A DNA stretch of 64,000 nucleotides from Thiomicrorhabdus xiamenensis. GTDB lineage: Bacteria > Pseudomonadota > Gammaproteobacteria > Thiomicrospirales > Thiomicrospiraceae. The stretch lies in contig NZ_CP054020.1 in NCBI RefSeq assembly GCF_013282625.1, positions 868,001-932,000 on the forward strand, read 5' to 3'. Position 1 is the stretch's first letter, and each line of letters opens with the position of its first letter. The translations under genes were made by a program, and so were the position numbers. A model generated the notes under the pieces. That model saw nothing but the letters and a program-made list of their open reading frames with translations, had not been told where the DNA came from and ran no database searches. Shown piece after piece: positions 7,495 to 17,063 of this stretch.

Positions 7495-10140
7495 TTAGCC
7501 GTAGGCGAGCAGGTACGGCGAGTCGTCCGCTTTGCCCGAAGAGTTCTGCTCGAACAGCGCCAGATCGAGTGATCTTAAGGATTCATCAAGTTGATCGGAA
7601 ATGACCACAAGCTGATCCATTAAGTAGTCTTTATCTTTCAAGTGTTCCAGGTCTTCGGAAGAGCCGTGCATCAGTTCAAGTACATTTTTGACCAGCTGGT
7701 GTTGCTGCTGGTGTAAGTGTTGAGTGCGGGTGAACTCTTTCAAATGTTGAATCTGCGGATTGTGCTGCTGCATTTGTGTCAGAGCCTGCCCCAGATCGGA
7801 TCTTGCAGAATCCGTCAGTTTATCCTGCTCAATCGGCACATTGACGCCGTTAAGGAACGATTGCGCATTGGCACGCCAGATACGCATTGATTGGCGCAGG
7901 TCATTCATGCGAATGCCGCCGATTTCACTGAAATTTTGCACCAGCTGTTCGGTTTTGCGTTCATCGATACTGAATTTGTTGGTTTCTCGTGCCAGAAGTT
8001 CGGCCTGTTCTTTCAAGGATTGTGCGGCGGCGGATGTCTGTTCAACCAGAGTGGCATTGCTCTGAATGTTTTGGTCCAGGTGACCAATCGCGGAAGCAGT
8101 ATTGGAGATCGCTTCCTGTTGATCCTGAATAGAGTGTTCGATGTGCTTTAAGGCTTTACCGATCTTAACCACACTGTGGTTAACGGTTTCAAAAGCCTGA
8201 TCCGTTTGCTGTACCTGTTCGACACCCTCATGTACCTTTTGTACAGATTCATCAATCAGATCCTTAATCTCTTTGGCGGCTTCCGCTGATTTCTGCGCCA
8301 GGCTGCGAACTTCTCCGGCAACGACGGCAAAGCCGCGTCCGTGTTCTCCGGCACGAGCGGCCTCAACGGCGGCATTAAGCGCCAGTAAGTTGGTCTGGAA
8401 TGAGATGCCGTCGATCAGGGAGATAATGCTGGCGATTTTTTCCGAGGTGCTACGAATTTCATCAATCGCGGTGACGGTTTTATCCAAAGACGATTTCGCG
8501 CGACGGTTTTCGGTAATGGTTTGCTCAGAGAGCTGACTGATTTCGATCAGCTCGTGAGTGTTCTGGGTTTGCTGCGAGTGAACTTCCTGCATGGTTGCGT
8601 TGATTTGCTGTAGGGTTGCTGCCGCCTGTTGAGTCCGTTCCGAGAGATCGTGAGAAGCTTTGGCTGATTCATTGACCGAGGTGTTGACCGAATCTACGGC
8701 CTGCTTGATATAGAAAACAATCGTGCATAAGTTATCCAGAGAAACATTGGTCGAGCCTTTCATGGCAGCCAAGGCTCCCTGCAAGTCCTGATCGATGCGT
8801 CCTTTCAAGTCGCCGGTAGCCAGTCTTGTCATCACCAGAACCATGCTTTCGATAATCTGGTTAATTTCGGTCAACAGGGCATTGATGTTTTGCGAGGTGT
8901 CCAGATAGAAGCCGCTTAATTCTCGGGTTTCAATTTTCAATGCGGTATGACCTTGCGCTGCCATGGCCAGAGTCGCCTTAAGATTGTTCTCGATTTTATG
9001 TTCCTGGGTGATGTCGTTCCATTCAATGACGGTACCGATGCGTTGTTGATGCTGGTTCAGAACCGGTTTGATTTTGAATACGATATGCAGATTGGCAATG
9101 TTCTCTTGGGTTGTCGTTGCTTCGTTAAGATTCTCGAAACTGGCAAGCGGGAAAATTTCGTGCAGAGGCTGCTGAATCAGATTGTGCATGTCGAACAGCG
9201 GACAACTCTGAACTAAAGCGGCTTGATGGGATTCAAAAAACGCTTTAAGTTCGTCGTTGCAATACAGAATTGATCCTTTTGGGTCGATCATCATTACTTT
9301 GGCCGAAGCGCTATCCAATGCGGATTTCAAGCGCGTGCTGCGGTTCAGGTCAGCAATCGACTTCTCCACTTCGGCACCAAGCTGAACCTGCATCATTTTT
9401 ACCGCCGAGACCAGACGGCTGAGTGAGTGATTGCCATAAAAGGGCAGGTTGCCGGTAAAATCGGATTGGCGCATTTTATCGATCAGTACTTTAGCTTTCC
9501 CTAAACGATTGAAGGCATATTTACGGCCGGCAAGTGCATACAGAAACAGTGCGGCTGCCAGTAATCCTGCAACGGGAACAGGCAGAGTAAGAATCTGTGC
9601 TTGAATAAGCGTCATTAAAACGCCCAGCAAGGCAATTGTGCTGACCATAAGATTGATCGGGTGGATGCGATGGAAAACGCAAAAACGCTCCCGGAAATTC
9701 ATTACGATCCCGTTTTTTAACGAACGCTTGCGGTTACGAATTTGCTGGTAGAGCAGAGCCGCGTGCTGTTTCTGCTCGTTGGAAATCGGGCGGCGAACGG
9801 AAAGAAAGCCGACAATCTGATTTTTTTGCAGGATCGGCGTGACGTGCGACTCCACCCAGTAGTACTGTCCGTTTTTGCGCCGATTTTTTACGGTCTGAAC
9901 CCAGGGATTTCCCTGTTGCAGGGTATGCCACATATCGGCAAATACTTCTTTGGGTACATCCGGGTGGCGAATGATGTTATGCGGCTGTCCGATGAGCTCT
10001 TCCCGAGAATAGCCGCTTGCCGCGACAAAGGCGTCGTTGGCTTCCAGAATTGTGCCTTGCAGGTCTGTTTTTGAAACCAGGGTGCTCAGGTTTGAAATAT
10101 CAAATTCATTCGATTCTTGTATTGATGAAGAGTCATTCAT
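7495..10140 (-). CDS. methyl-accepting chemotaxis protein with two PAS domains (Aer-like)
   Basis: An 881-residue chemoreceptor. Residues about 20-125 form an Aer-type PAS domain ([20 protein letters not shown] and [14 protein letters not shown]). Two membrane spans follow (about 163-205), then a HAMP-like stretch and a second PAS (about 275-385). A second helical linker leads to the methyl-accepting domain, whose conserved hairpin tip reads [20 protein letters not shown] with [15 protein letters not shown] following. The C-terminal 120 residues are helical and His-rich (QHLHQQQHQ). They resemble a degenerate CZB zinc-binding domain, but this is uncertain. It probably senses redox state or oxygen through the first PAS and signals to CheA/CheW, none of which are in the window. 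It is a single gene. Confidence 0.9.
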   Translation of the reverse strand: MNDSSSIQESNEFDISNLSTLVSKTDLQGTILEANDAFVAASGYSREELIGQPHNIIRHPDVPKEVFADMWHTLQQGNPWVQTVKNRRKNGQYYWVESHVTPILQKNQIVGFLSVRRPISNEQKQHAALLYQQIRNRKRSLKNGIVMNFRERFCVFHRIHPINLMVSTIALLGVLMTLIQAQILTLPVPVAGLLAAALFLYALAGRKYAFNRLGKAKVLIDKMRQSDFTGNLPFYGNHSLSRLVSAVKMMQVQLGAEVEKSIADLNRSTRLKSALDSASAKVMMIDPKGSILYCNDELKAFFESHQAALVQSCPLFDMHNLIQQPLHEIFPLASFENLNEATTTQENIANLHIVFKIKPVLNQHQQRIGTVIEWNDITQEHKIENNLKATLAMAAQGHTALKIETRELSGFYLDTSQNINALLTEINQIIESMVLVMTRLATGDLKGRIDQDLQGALAAMKGSTNVSLDNLCTIVFYIKQAVDSVNTSVNESAKASHDLSERTQQAAATLQQINATMQEVHSQQTQNTHELIEISQLSEQTITENRRAKSSLDKTVTAIDEIRSTSEKIASIISLIDGISFQTNLLALNAAVEAARAGEHGRGFAVVAGEVRSLAQKSAEAAKEIKDLIDESVQKVHEGVEQVQQTDQAFETVNHSVVKIGKALKHIEHSIQDQQEAISNTASAIGHLDQNIQSNATLVEQTSAAAQSLKEQAELLARETNKFSIDERKTEQLVQNFSEIGGIRMNDLRQSMRIWRANAQSFLNGVNVPIEQDKLTDSARSDLGQALTQMQQHNPQIQHLKEFTRTQHLHQQQHQLVKNVLELMHGSSEDLEHLKDKDYLMDQLVVISDQLDESLRSLDLALFEQNSSGKADDSPYLLAYG

Positions 10141-10505
10141 TCTTTTGTGTCCCCGAAACTAAGTTATGAACCATAATTTTTGAAATGTGGGGTATTTAAC
10201 AATTTTGATTCCGCATCAAATAAATTTATTCATATGAATAAGTTATGTATTTATTGTCTTTTGAGCGTGGGCAATAGATTCCCGTTTTTCGCCAAAATGG
10301 TGCAAGGAATGGTGCAAGGAATGGTGCAAGGGCTTCCGCCTGAAGTAACCTGTACTCAGGCCGCTGTAGCAAAATAATGCCGGATCGGAAACTGAGTTGA
10401 ACCCTTTTCCGTTTCTATTGGCTTGTCTTTTTCGTTTGCTATCTGGATTGGCCTGTGGCTACAATAAAAAACACGGTGTTTTCAACTAACAATGAGGTGT
10501 CAATA
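10141..10505. other. 365-bp intergenic region with a short tandem repeat
   Basis: The region separates the divergent chemoreceptor and PA2779-like genes and must hold both promoters. Three 12-bp tandem copies lie at 10297-10331. A TACAAT box at 10460-10465 is a possible -10 for the plus-strand genes, but no good -35 was seen. Nothing else is recognisable. Confidence 0.45.
10297..10331 (+). repeat. three tandem copies of a 12-bp unit
   Basis: ATGGTGCAAGGA occurs at 10297-10308 and 10309-10320, then once more nearly complete (last base differs) at 10321-10332. The unit is a multiple of three, but the surrounding frame (10180-10377) does not look like a real gene. It probably reflects simple slippage expansion. 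Confidence 0.8.
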
Positions 10506-10904
10506 ATGAGACTATCGCACAGGTTTGCCAAACTGATTTCTTTTCTATCCCTGTTTGCTTTTTTAAACGGTTATGTTGGTTATGCTTATGCAGGGATGGT
10601 AACCAATGATCAATTGGTCGCCGAAGTGAGTCATGATCTGACGGTGCAGGAAATCCTCGCCGGACTGGATCGTAGTGATGTACAGGCGCAGCTGGTTGCT
10701 ATGGGCGTTGACCCGGAAGATGCCAAGTCGCGCGTCAGCCAAATGACCGATCAGGAACTGGTCGCTCTGAATCAGAAACTGGATGAGTTGCCTGCCGGAA
10801 GCGGTATTGTGAGCGCACTGTTATTTGTTTTTGTGGTATTGGTGATTACCGATATGCTGGGCGCTACCGATGTCTTCCCGTTTGTGAATAACATTAACAA
10901 ATAA
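10506..10904 (+). CDS. PA2779-family exported protein
   Basis: A 132-residue protein with an N-terminal signal or anchor segment (about 8-30, ending near GYAYAG). A helical acidic middle region contains VQEILAGLDRSDVQAQLVAMGVD, and a C-terminal hydrophobic helix runs from about 100 to 120. It matches PA2779-family proteins, usually encoded directly before a PA2778-type cysteine peptidase, as here. Function is unknown, but the pairing suggests the small protein is a substrate or partner of the peptidase. I chose the ATG at 10506 because GAGGTG lies about 7 nt upstream; the longer frame from 10455 lacks this. Confidence 0.75.
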   Translation: MRLSHRFAKLISFLSLFAFLNGYVGYAYAGMVTNDQLVAEVSHDLTVQEILAGLDRSDVQAQLVAMGVDPEDAKSRVSQMTDQELVALNQKLDELPAGSGIVSALLFVFVVLVITDMLGATDVFPFVNNINK

Positions 10905-10918
10905 ACATCTCTTAACAA

Positions 10919-11929
10919 ATGTTCAATCGAATCTGCGCCAGGCTTTTGTCTGGCGTTGTTTTTTGCCTGTCTCTCAGCGGCTGTTCCAGCACGCCGCAAA
11001 CCAACGCCTTGTCGCAACTGGCGGATCCTTCGATTGCCCGTCATATGGAATTGTCGGAAGTGCCGTTTTTTCCTCAACAGGAATACCAATGCGGTCCGGC
11101 AGCCTTAGCCACCATCTTGTCTTATCGGGATATTGACGTTTCGGATAAAGCTCTGGCAAAGCAGGTTTATTTACCGCATCGTCGAGGGAGTCTGCAGATT
11201 GAAATGCTGGCCGCCGCACGTAGCTACGGTATGTTGAGCTATCCGCTCGAAGCGGATCTTAAAAATATTCTTCTGGAACTCAACCGGGGTAATCCGGTAT
11301 TGGTGTTCCAGAATCTTTCACTCGCCGCCTGGCCGCAATGGCATTACGCAGTGGTTGTCGGTTACGACCTCGATCAAAAGCATTTGATTTTGCGCTCTGG
11401 AGAGATCAAACGCCATCTGGTCAGTATGGCAACTTTCGAGAGAACTTGGCAGCGAGCAAAATATTGGGCTTATGTTATTGTGAAGCCGGGGGAAATTCCG
11501 GTAACGGCCGATCCTGCGTCCTACGTATTGGCAAACCATGCGCTTGAAGAGATCGGTTTCTCAAGTAAGGCTCTTCAGGGGTATCGTTCCGCGGTAAAGC
11601 GCTGGCCAGAAAACTCCATTGTTCTGATGGCGTTGGCCAACAGCGAATATGCCGCCAATCATTTTCAGGCGGCGGAAAGGTTTTATAAACGCGAAATTGA
11701 ACTCAGGCCGGAGAATGCCGATGCTTGGAATAATCTGGCCTATAACTTTGTGGCTAGAAAGTGCGTTGCTCAGGCACGACAGGCTGTCCAGTGCGCTTTA
11801 AAGTTAAATCCGGACAGCGAGAATATCCGTCAGAGTTTTGAGGAAATATCTAAGCTGGGGCTGGAAAGCGCAATCGCTTGCCAGGTTCCATATTGCCCGC
11901 AGGCGAATGGCCTTCTGCCGCAACGATAA
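10919..11929 (+). CDS. PA2778-family C39-like cysteine peptidase lipoprotein with TPR repeats
   Basis: A 336-residue protein. The N-terminus is a lipoprotein signal with lipobox LSGC (Cys about residue 22). A papain-like C39-type domain follows, with catalytic Cys in YQCGPAALATIL (about 58) and His in QWHYAVVVGYD (about 141). The C-terminal third contains TPR-like helices (ALEEIGFSSKALQGYRSAVK and NADAWNNLAYNF). The family is usually paired with PA2779, and the two genes here are 14 bp apart. It is probably a periplasmic, membrane-anchored peptidase, although the substrate is unknown. C39 domains elsewhere cleave double-glycine leaders, but nothing here proves that activity. Confidence 0.8.
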   Translation: MFNRICARLLSGVVFCLSLSGCSSTPQTNALSQLADPSIARHMELSEVPFFPQQEYQCGPAALATILSYRDIDVSDKALAKQVYLPHRRGSLQIEMLAAARSYGMLSYPLEADLKNILLELNRGNPVLVFQNLSLAAWPQWHYAVVVGYDLDQKHLILRSGEIKRHLVSMATFERTWQRAKYWAYVIVKPGEIPVTADPASYVLANHALEEIGFSSKALQGYRSAVKRWPENSIVLMALANSEYAANHFQAAERFYKREIELRPENADAWNNLAYNFVARKCVAQARQAVQCALKLNPDSENIRQSFEEISKLGLESAIACQVPYCPQANGLLPQR

Positions 11930-12033
11930 GCGCTAAAAAGACTTTCGCGTGGATCGTGGACGATAAAAGCGCTTCCGTATTTGATCGTCCTTTGTACAAA
12001 ACAGTCGTTGCCGTTTTACGGGGCTGAATACAG

Positions 12034-12069
12034 AAAAACCCCAGGCCGGTTTCCCGACCTGGGGTTTTT
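12034..12069. terminator. bidirectional terminator at the tRNA-Leu 3' side
   Basis: CCCCAGG (12039-12045) pairs with CCTGGGG (12058-12064), extended by A5 upstream and T5 downstream. It lies just past the 3' end of the minus-strand tRNA-Leu and also downstream of the plus-strand peptidase gene. Confidence 0.8.
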
Positions 12070-12074
12070 GAATA

Positions 12075-12158
<84 letters not shown>

Positions 12159-12342
12159 TTGGTGCGGTGAATTTTAGACATTTCTACGCCGGCGTCAATA
12201 GCTGATAATAAATTTTTTTCACTCTTTTGGGAAAAAAGTTTGGGTAGCGCGCGTTGATGGCGGTTTTCGGTATTTTTTAGCAGACTGTTGAAGCATAAAA
12301 AACTTTCATAAAGCGTTTCGCTTTTTACGGATTCGAGCAGTT

Positions 12343-12348
12343 TATAAT
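12343..12348 (+). promoter_or_regulatory. candidate -10 box of the SYLF lipoprotein gene
   Basis: A perfect TATAAT lies 37 bp upstream of the ATG at 12385. The -35 region about 17 bp upstream is poor (GCTTTT), so the assignment is tentative. Confidence 0.4.
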
Positions 12349-12384
12349 TTGATCGATGCCATTGAATTCAAAGTGAGGTGAATC

Positions 12385-12948
12385 ATGCTGTTTTTAAGAT
12401 TGTTTTCGGTGTTGTTTTTGAGTTTTACCCTGGCTTCTTGCGCCTCTATGGGCAGCGGGTCCAAAGCTGATAAACAGCAGGCGATCCTTAAAATGAAAAG
12501 CGAGACGCTGACACAACTCTATTCGATCAAGCCGCATGCCCGGACGCAAATCAATGCGTCACCCGGCTACGCCGTCTTCTCCAATGCGAATGTAAATCTG
12601 TTTCTGTTGGCGGCTGGAACCGGTTACGGCGTTGTGACGGATCGTCAGAACGGTCAAAGAACCTATATGAATATGGCTGAAGGCGGTGTCGGTTTAGGGT
12701 TAGGAGTGAAGGATTATCGGATTGTGATGGTCTTCCATACCCGGGAAGCGATGAACCGCTTTATCGACAGCGGATGGACATTTGGAGGCAATGCAGATGC
12801 GGCGGCCAAAGTGACCGATAAAGGTGCTTCGGTGGAAGGCGAAGCCTATTTCGGCGATGTAACCGTGTATACCTTTACCAAAAGCGGGTTAGCTTTACAG
12901 GCGACGGTCAAGGGCACCAAGTTCTGGAAAGATGACGAGCTCAATTGA
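12385..12948 (+). CDS. SYLF (YSC84-related) domain lipoprotein
   Basis: A 187-residue protein with a lipoprotein signal and lipobox LASC (Cys about residue 19). The rest is a SYLF/YSC84 domain with the typical features PGYAVFSNANVN, GTGYGVVTD, GVGLGLGVKDYRIV and the later WTFGGNADAAAK. SYLF domains bind phospholipids; bacterial members are envelope lipoproteins of unclear function. It starts 5' of a GNAT gene with an 18-bp gap and probably shares a transcript. GAGGTG about 7 nt upstream of the ATG supports the start. Confidence 0.85.
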   Translation: MLFLRLFSVLFLSFTLASCASMGSGSKADKQQAILKMKSETLTQLYSIKPHARTQINASPGYAVFSNANVNLFLLAAGTGYGVVTDRQNGQRTYMNMAEGGVGLGLGVKDYRIVMVFHTREAMNRFIDSGWTFGGNADAAAKVTDKGASVEGEAYFGDVTVYTFTKSGLALQATVKGTKFWKDDELN

Positions 12949-12966
12949 GTTTGCAGGACGTGGGGG

Positions 12967-13497
12967 ATGAATTCGGATATCACGATCAGGGATGAGAGGA
13001 CGGACGATATTCCTTTCATCACTAAGGTTACGCTTACTGCATTTTCGACGCTTGAGATCAGCGATCATACGGAGCACTGGGTTATCGACGCGTTGCGTGA
13101 TGCCGGGGCTTTGACGCTTTCTTTAGTGGCCGTTTCGGATGGGCAGGTGGTCGGGCATATCGCTTTTTCTCCGGTAAGCGTTTCCGACGGTACGCAAGGC
13201 TGGTACGGGCTGGGGCCGGTATCGGTTTTGCCTGATTTCCAATCCCAGGGGATTGGTTCGGCACTGATCAACGAAGGGATGTCGCGTCTTAAAGCGCTTA
13301 AGGCCAAAGGCTGCTGTCTGGTCGGACACCCGAGCTACTACCCCCGATTCGGTTTTAAAAATATCGCTCAATTGAGCGTCGACGGGATTCCGCAAGAAGC
13401 GTTTTTCGTCTATTCGTTTGACGGCACCTATCCGAGCGGAAAAGTACAGTTCCATCCGGCGTTTTTTGCGCCGAAAGAAGGGCTGCCAAAGGTGTGA
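12967..13497 (+). CDS. GNAT-family N-acetyltransferase (YhbS-like)
   Basis: A 176-residue protein with the GNAT fold order. The N-terminal strand ITIRDERTDDIPFITKVT is followed by a central beta strand GHIAFSPVSV. The acetyl-CoA pyrophosphate loop is LPDFQSQGIGSALINEGM (Q/R-x-x-G-x-G/A type), and the C-terminal VGHPSYYPRFGF is typical of the YhbS subgroup. The substrate is unknown. It is convergent with the DUF3095 gene, separated by 5 bp. Confidence 0.85.
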   Translation: MNSDITIRDERTDDIPFITKVTLTAFSTLEISDHTEHWVIDALRDAGALTLSLVAVSDGQVVGHIAFSPVSVSDGTQGWYGLGPVSVLPDFQSQGIGSALINEGMSRLKALKAKGCCLVGHPSYYPRFGFKNIAQLSVDGIPQEAFFVYSFDGTYPSGKVQFHPAFFAPKEGLPKV

Positions 13498-13502
13498 GGG
13501 GA

Positions 13503-14663
13503 TTATGGTTTCTCGTCTTGCCGAATCTGTTTTTTCAGTTGTCTGGCCGCCAGGGCGTAACCGCCTTTTGAACTGTCGATAAAGTGAATATGTTTGCTGT
13601 GCTTTTGCGAGACAAGGCAGGTCACAATTGCGGCATCGCTTTGATGCAAACCATAATAAAGTATTCCTTGCCGGCGAGCACTCTCAAGCCATTCGATTAA
13701 CTGTTCCAGTTCTTTTTTGTCCGCGCTCATCACGCAGCGATAAATGTCGTCCAGTTTTTCGTAGTCGGCGTTTTCAATTAACTCTTTGCGGTAATTTCCC
13801 CAATTATAGCCGTCAATGCTGACATGTTTTCGCATCCAGTATTCGCCGATCATATTTTCCAAACGGATTTTTATTCCGATCCAGAAACGCTTCAGACGTG
13901 AAGCATGCAGTCCTTTAGCGGCGACTTCGGCACGAAGCTTGTCTGTTTGGTAAGACATGGAGAGTTTTCCGCTTGCGAGCGGGTGGTGTCCGGATTCGGT
14001 GCCGATCAGTTCATCCAGCTTGCCGGTCAATGTTCTAAACAGAGCCAGAGCCTCGGGTTGTTCCGGCAGACGTGCTTGGACCAACAGACTGAATGTGATT
14101 TCCTTGGCGGACGGAACCAGATTCCAGCGGCACTCAAAGCCGCTAAAATCGGCATTGGCTTGAATATTCTCCGGTAAAAGATAGCGTTGATCCTGTTTGG
14201 TTTTTTGTTCGGCCTCCTGTAAACCGTTGCCGATAAAGAAAAACTGTGTCAAATGCTCGGCTCGCTGCAGGCGACAGACACGAACCGGCAAGCTCAGGTC
14301 TGAGCAGGGAACCAGTCCCGCTCGCAGCTGCAGTTGAAGGTTTTCTTCGGCCAGTTCCTGACATCCTTTCAACGCCTGTTTCACTTGATCCAGCATCTGC
14401 GGAGGAACGCAGAAGCTGGCACCGTCTCCGCCGAATACAAAAGGAATCGGTCTCGGTTTGGCGGCGTTTAAAACGGCGGCAATAATACTGCCGCCAAGAG
14501 CGTTGATGTCACGGTAGCGTCCTTCCTGAATAGCCCGCGTCGAATTGATTACGTCGGCAATCACAATTGTCCAGTCTGTCGGGATATCGACATAGGATTG
14601 CGCGGACAATGTCTCTTCAAGGCGTTTGAAAACAGGAATTCGTTCTTCGAAAAAAGTCGCCAT
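13503..14663 (-). CDS. DUF3095 protein with nucleotide-cyclase-like motifs
   Basis: A 386-residue protein matching DUF3095 (PF11294). The N-terminal part has two acidic motifs spaced as in class III nucleotide cyclases: VIADVINSTRAI (Asp about 37) and FVFGGDGASFCVPP (Asp about 80). In true cyclases these positions bind the two catalytic metals. The middle and C-terminal parts are unassigned, and the end has Lys-rich helices. It lies 12 bp downstream of the MBL-GAF-HD-GYP gene on the same strand, so the two are very probably co-transcribed. The cyclase link is my inference from motifs; the family is formally of unknown function. Confidence 0.8.
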   Translation of the reverse strand: MATFFEERIPVFKRLEETLSAQSYVDIPTDWTIVIADVINSTRAIQEGRYRDINALGGSIIAAVLNAAKPRPIPFVFGGDGASFCVPPQMLDQVKQALKGCQELAEENLQLQLRAGLVPCSDLSLPVRVCRLQRAEHLTQFFFIGNGLQEAEQKTKQDQRYLLPENIQANADFSGFECRWNLVPSAKEITFSLLVQARLPEQPEALALFRTLTGKLDELIGTESGHHPLASGKLSMSYQTDKLRAEVAAKGLHASRLKRFWIGIKIRLENMIGEYWMRKHVSIDGYNWGNYRKELIENADYEKLDDIYRCVMSADKKELEQLIEWLESARRQGILYYGLHQSDAAIVTCLVSQKHSKHIHFIDSSKGGYALAARQLKKQIRQDEKP

Positions 14664-14675
14664 CGAAAGGTGCTC

Positions 14676-17063
14676 TCAGTTCAGTTTCAATTCGAAATCG
14701 GTCAGCTGCTCCGGATTCAGTTCCGTGTTGTAGTTCTGATAGGCGCCGCTTTCGAAGAAAAAGCGCAGTAGCGTTTTGTCGATCTCTCCGTGATTAGCCA
14801 TAGAGCAGAGGATATTCGCCACCTGCTGCAGCGACAGCGGCTGCTTATAGGGGCGTTCCGGTGACGAAAGCGCCTCATACAGATCCGCCAGAATCATAAT
14901 GTGATCTTCCAGAGTAAGTTCACTGGCGGTCAGTCCGCGCGGATAACCGCTGCCGTCGAGTTTTTCATGATGGTTCGCGGCAATATCGACAATTCGTTCG
15001 TACTGTTCGGGAAACGGCAGTGTTTGCAGAATCTCAAGCGAGATGCGGGCGTGGTCCATAATCGTCTCGCGTTCGGCGTCATTCAAGGTTCCTCGCTGAA
15101 TACTCAGGTTGACCACTTCGTCTCCACTCAGCAGAGGATGCTGCTTGCCATCCAGCTCGAAAGAGATCTGGGCCAGTTTTTGGATTTTTTGCAGATGCGT
15201 CTGTTCAACAAATTCCCGGCCGGTATTCATGCTCTTGAGAAATTCGAACTGGTCATACAGTTCCTGAATTTCGGAGTGCAGTTCCCGATCATCGTTGGCA
15301 TTGACTGGGCTCGGAGCCTGTCCGAGATTTTCAATTCGCTTTTGTAAGGCTTGCAGACGTAGATCGCGCTCCAGGATGGCAAAACGCAGACGAACGCTTT
15401 CGATACGGTCGTAAATCGCTTCCAGTTTTGTCGCCTTTTGAAGGATTGATTCCGGTGTCGCGATTTTACCGACGTCATGCACCAGCGCGGCGATTTTGAT
15501 GGTGTGATGCATCTCCGGCGTATAGTTGACGTCTTTATAGACGGTCTCGTCTTCGTCAATTGCCTTGGCAATCAGAGTGGCGAGTTTCGCAACCTGGCGG
15601 ATATGGATACCGGTGAAACTGCTTTTTTCGTCAAACGCTTTGGTAATGGCGTGGGCGAAGGCTTCGAACAGCTCTTCCATTCGTTTGATCAGCAAACTAT
15701 TGTTCAGCGAAATCGCCGCTTGTGATGCCAGCGCCATAGTGTTTTGCTGGTCCTGCTGATTAAAGGGCTGCACCTGTCCGGATTTGTCTTGTTTATTAAT
15801 TAATTGCAGAACGCCGAGCAGTCGCTGATCCCTGTCCAGTAGAGGAATCACCAACATCGATTGCGAGCGGTAGCCGGTTTTGTCGTCAAACGCCCGGGTT
15901 CCGCTGAAATCAAAATCGGTATCGGAATAGGCGTCGGGGATATTGATTGCCTCCTTGCTCAAGGCGCACAGAACAGCGGCCATTTTGCCGTTCGGCGTGC
16001 CATCGCGATGATATAACGATAGTGGCTCCCAGCTTATGGGGTTTTGCGTACCGCCCATTTTGATCTTCAGGGAACGGTTTTGCACGACGGTAAACTGCAG
16101 TTTCTGTTTGTCTTCTGACAGGGTGTAAAGGGTTCCGGCATCGGCGCCCGATAAGTCCATCGCCTCTTTGAGAATTGACTCGATCAATCGGTCGGTATTG
16201 GTTTGCGCCGACAGGGATTGTGCGATATGCAGCAGCGAGCGCAGTTGTTTCTTTTCACTGCTCTCTGAGAAGATACGTTCGCGGAAAGTGCCGTATTGTG
16301 CAAATGGGCTGAAGCTGTCCCCGGTCGCGAGAATCTTACTGATTGGCAAACCTTGGTTTTGCAGTTCCTGACGGATCTCGGTTTCGTGGGCGGGCTTGAG
16401 GTGGTACAGGTATATGGCCAAAGGGCGGTTCAGGTCGTTGAGTTGCTGCTTAAGCAGCTCGGGTGTCAGGTGTTGACTTCTTTCGGCAATCGTATTCAGA
16501 CTGGAAGGGAAAGAGGTTTCGATAATCAGGCTGTTTATTTCCGGGTCACGGTTGATACGCTGCGTCAGTTCCGGGTTTACATAGGTGTCGCCACTGATCA
16601 GGCAGCTCCGTTTGCCTTTTTTGACGAGGAATCCGAAAGTCGGTACTGTGTGTTTGGCCGCAACAGGCGTGAATTGATACGCGCCTATACGAAAGGGGAC
16701 CTCCTCCTCGACTTCCACGAATTCGAGCATGGGAATTTTATGCTTGGGATGTTCGATGGTTTGAAACTCGGGCCAGATAACGCCATTGAAAAGATGTTCC
16801 TTAACCGCGAGCAGGGTGGCGCGGGAAGCGTACAGTTTTACCGGTCGGCGACGTTCTGCAAAATGCGTTTCGATCAGGAAAGGAAGATCCGCAATATGAT
16901 CGAAATGAGAGTGGGTCAGCAGAACATGTTCGATGCGCAGGCTCTTTTTGCCCAAGGGCTGCATCACGCTGCCGGCATCAATCAGAATATGTTCTCCCAC
17001 AAGGAAAGAGGTACAGTTTCGGCCCTGATCCAGACTGCCGGAAGCACCTAGTACGGTTAGCAT
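14676..17063 (-). CDS. class II phosphodiesterase-like MBL domain fused to GAF and HD-GYP domains
   Basis: A 795-residue cytoplasmic signalling protein. Residues about 1-255 form a metallo-beta-lactamase fold with metal motif THSHFDHIADLPF (His51, His53, Asp55, His56), close to class II cAMP phosphodiesterases. Residues about 275-455 are a GAF domain ending LGVLQLINK and AISLNN. Residues about 465-760 form an HD-GYP domain, with HD at 529-530 (LVHDVGKIATPESIL) and the motif NHHEKLDGSGYPRGL (GYP 706-708). About 100 extra helical residues lie between the HD and GYP halves. HD-GYP domains hydrolyse c-di-GMP. I chose the ATG at 17063 because AAGGAG lies 7 nt upstream; the frame could extend to 17096. 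It is operonic with DUF3095. Confidence 0.85.
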   Translation of the reverse strand: MLTVLGASGSLDQGRNCTSFLVGEHILIDAGSVMQPLGKKSLRIEHVLLTHSHFDHIADLPFLIETHFAERRRPVKLYASRATLLAVKEHLFNGVIWPEFQTIEHPKHKIPMLEFVEVEEEVPFRIGAYQFTPVAAKHTVPTFGFLVKKGKRSCLISGDTYVNPELTQRINRDPEINSLIIETSFPSSLNTIAERSQHLTPELLKQQLNDLNRPLAIYLYHLKPAHETEIRQELQNQGLPISKILATGDSFSPFAQYGTFRERIFSESSEKKQLRSLLHIAQSLSAQTNTDRLIESILKEAMDLSGADAGTLYTLSEDKQKLQFTVVQNRSLKIKMGGTQNPISWEPLSLYHRDGTPNGKMAAVLCALSKEAINIPDAYSDTDFDFSGTRAFDDKTGYRSQSMLVIPLLDRDQRLLGVLQLINKQDKSGQVQPFNQQDQQNTMALASQAAISLNNSLLIKRMEELFEAFAHAITKAFDEKSSFTGIHIRQVAKLATLIAKAIDEDETVYKDVNYTPEMHHTIKIAALVHDVGKIATPESILQKATKLEAIYDRIESVRLRFAILERDLRLQALQKRIENLGQAPSPVNANDDRELHSEIQELYDQFEFLKSMNTGREFVEQTHLQKIQKLAQISFELDGKQHPLLSGDEVVNLSIQRGTLNDAERETIMDHARISLEILQTLPFPEQYERIVDIAANHHEKLDGSGYPRGLTASELTLEDHIMILADLYEALSSPERPYKQPLSLQQVANILCSMANHGEIDKTLLRFFFESGAYQNYNTELNPEQLTDFELKLN

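Noticed and set aside
10180-10377. 65-residue plus-strand frame over the 12-bp repeats
   Set aside because: The repeats alone keep the frame open; no ribosome-binding site or protein-like pattern.
16296-17051. 251-residue plus-strand frame
   Set aside because: Lies antisense to the MBL part of the HD-GYP gene, which has clear catalytic motifs; no domain features of its own.
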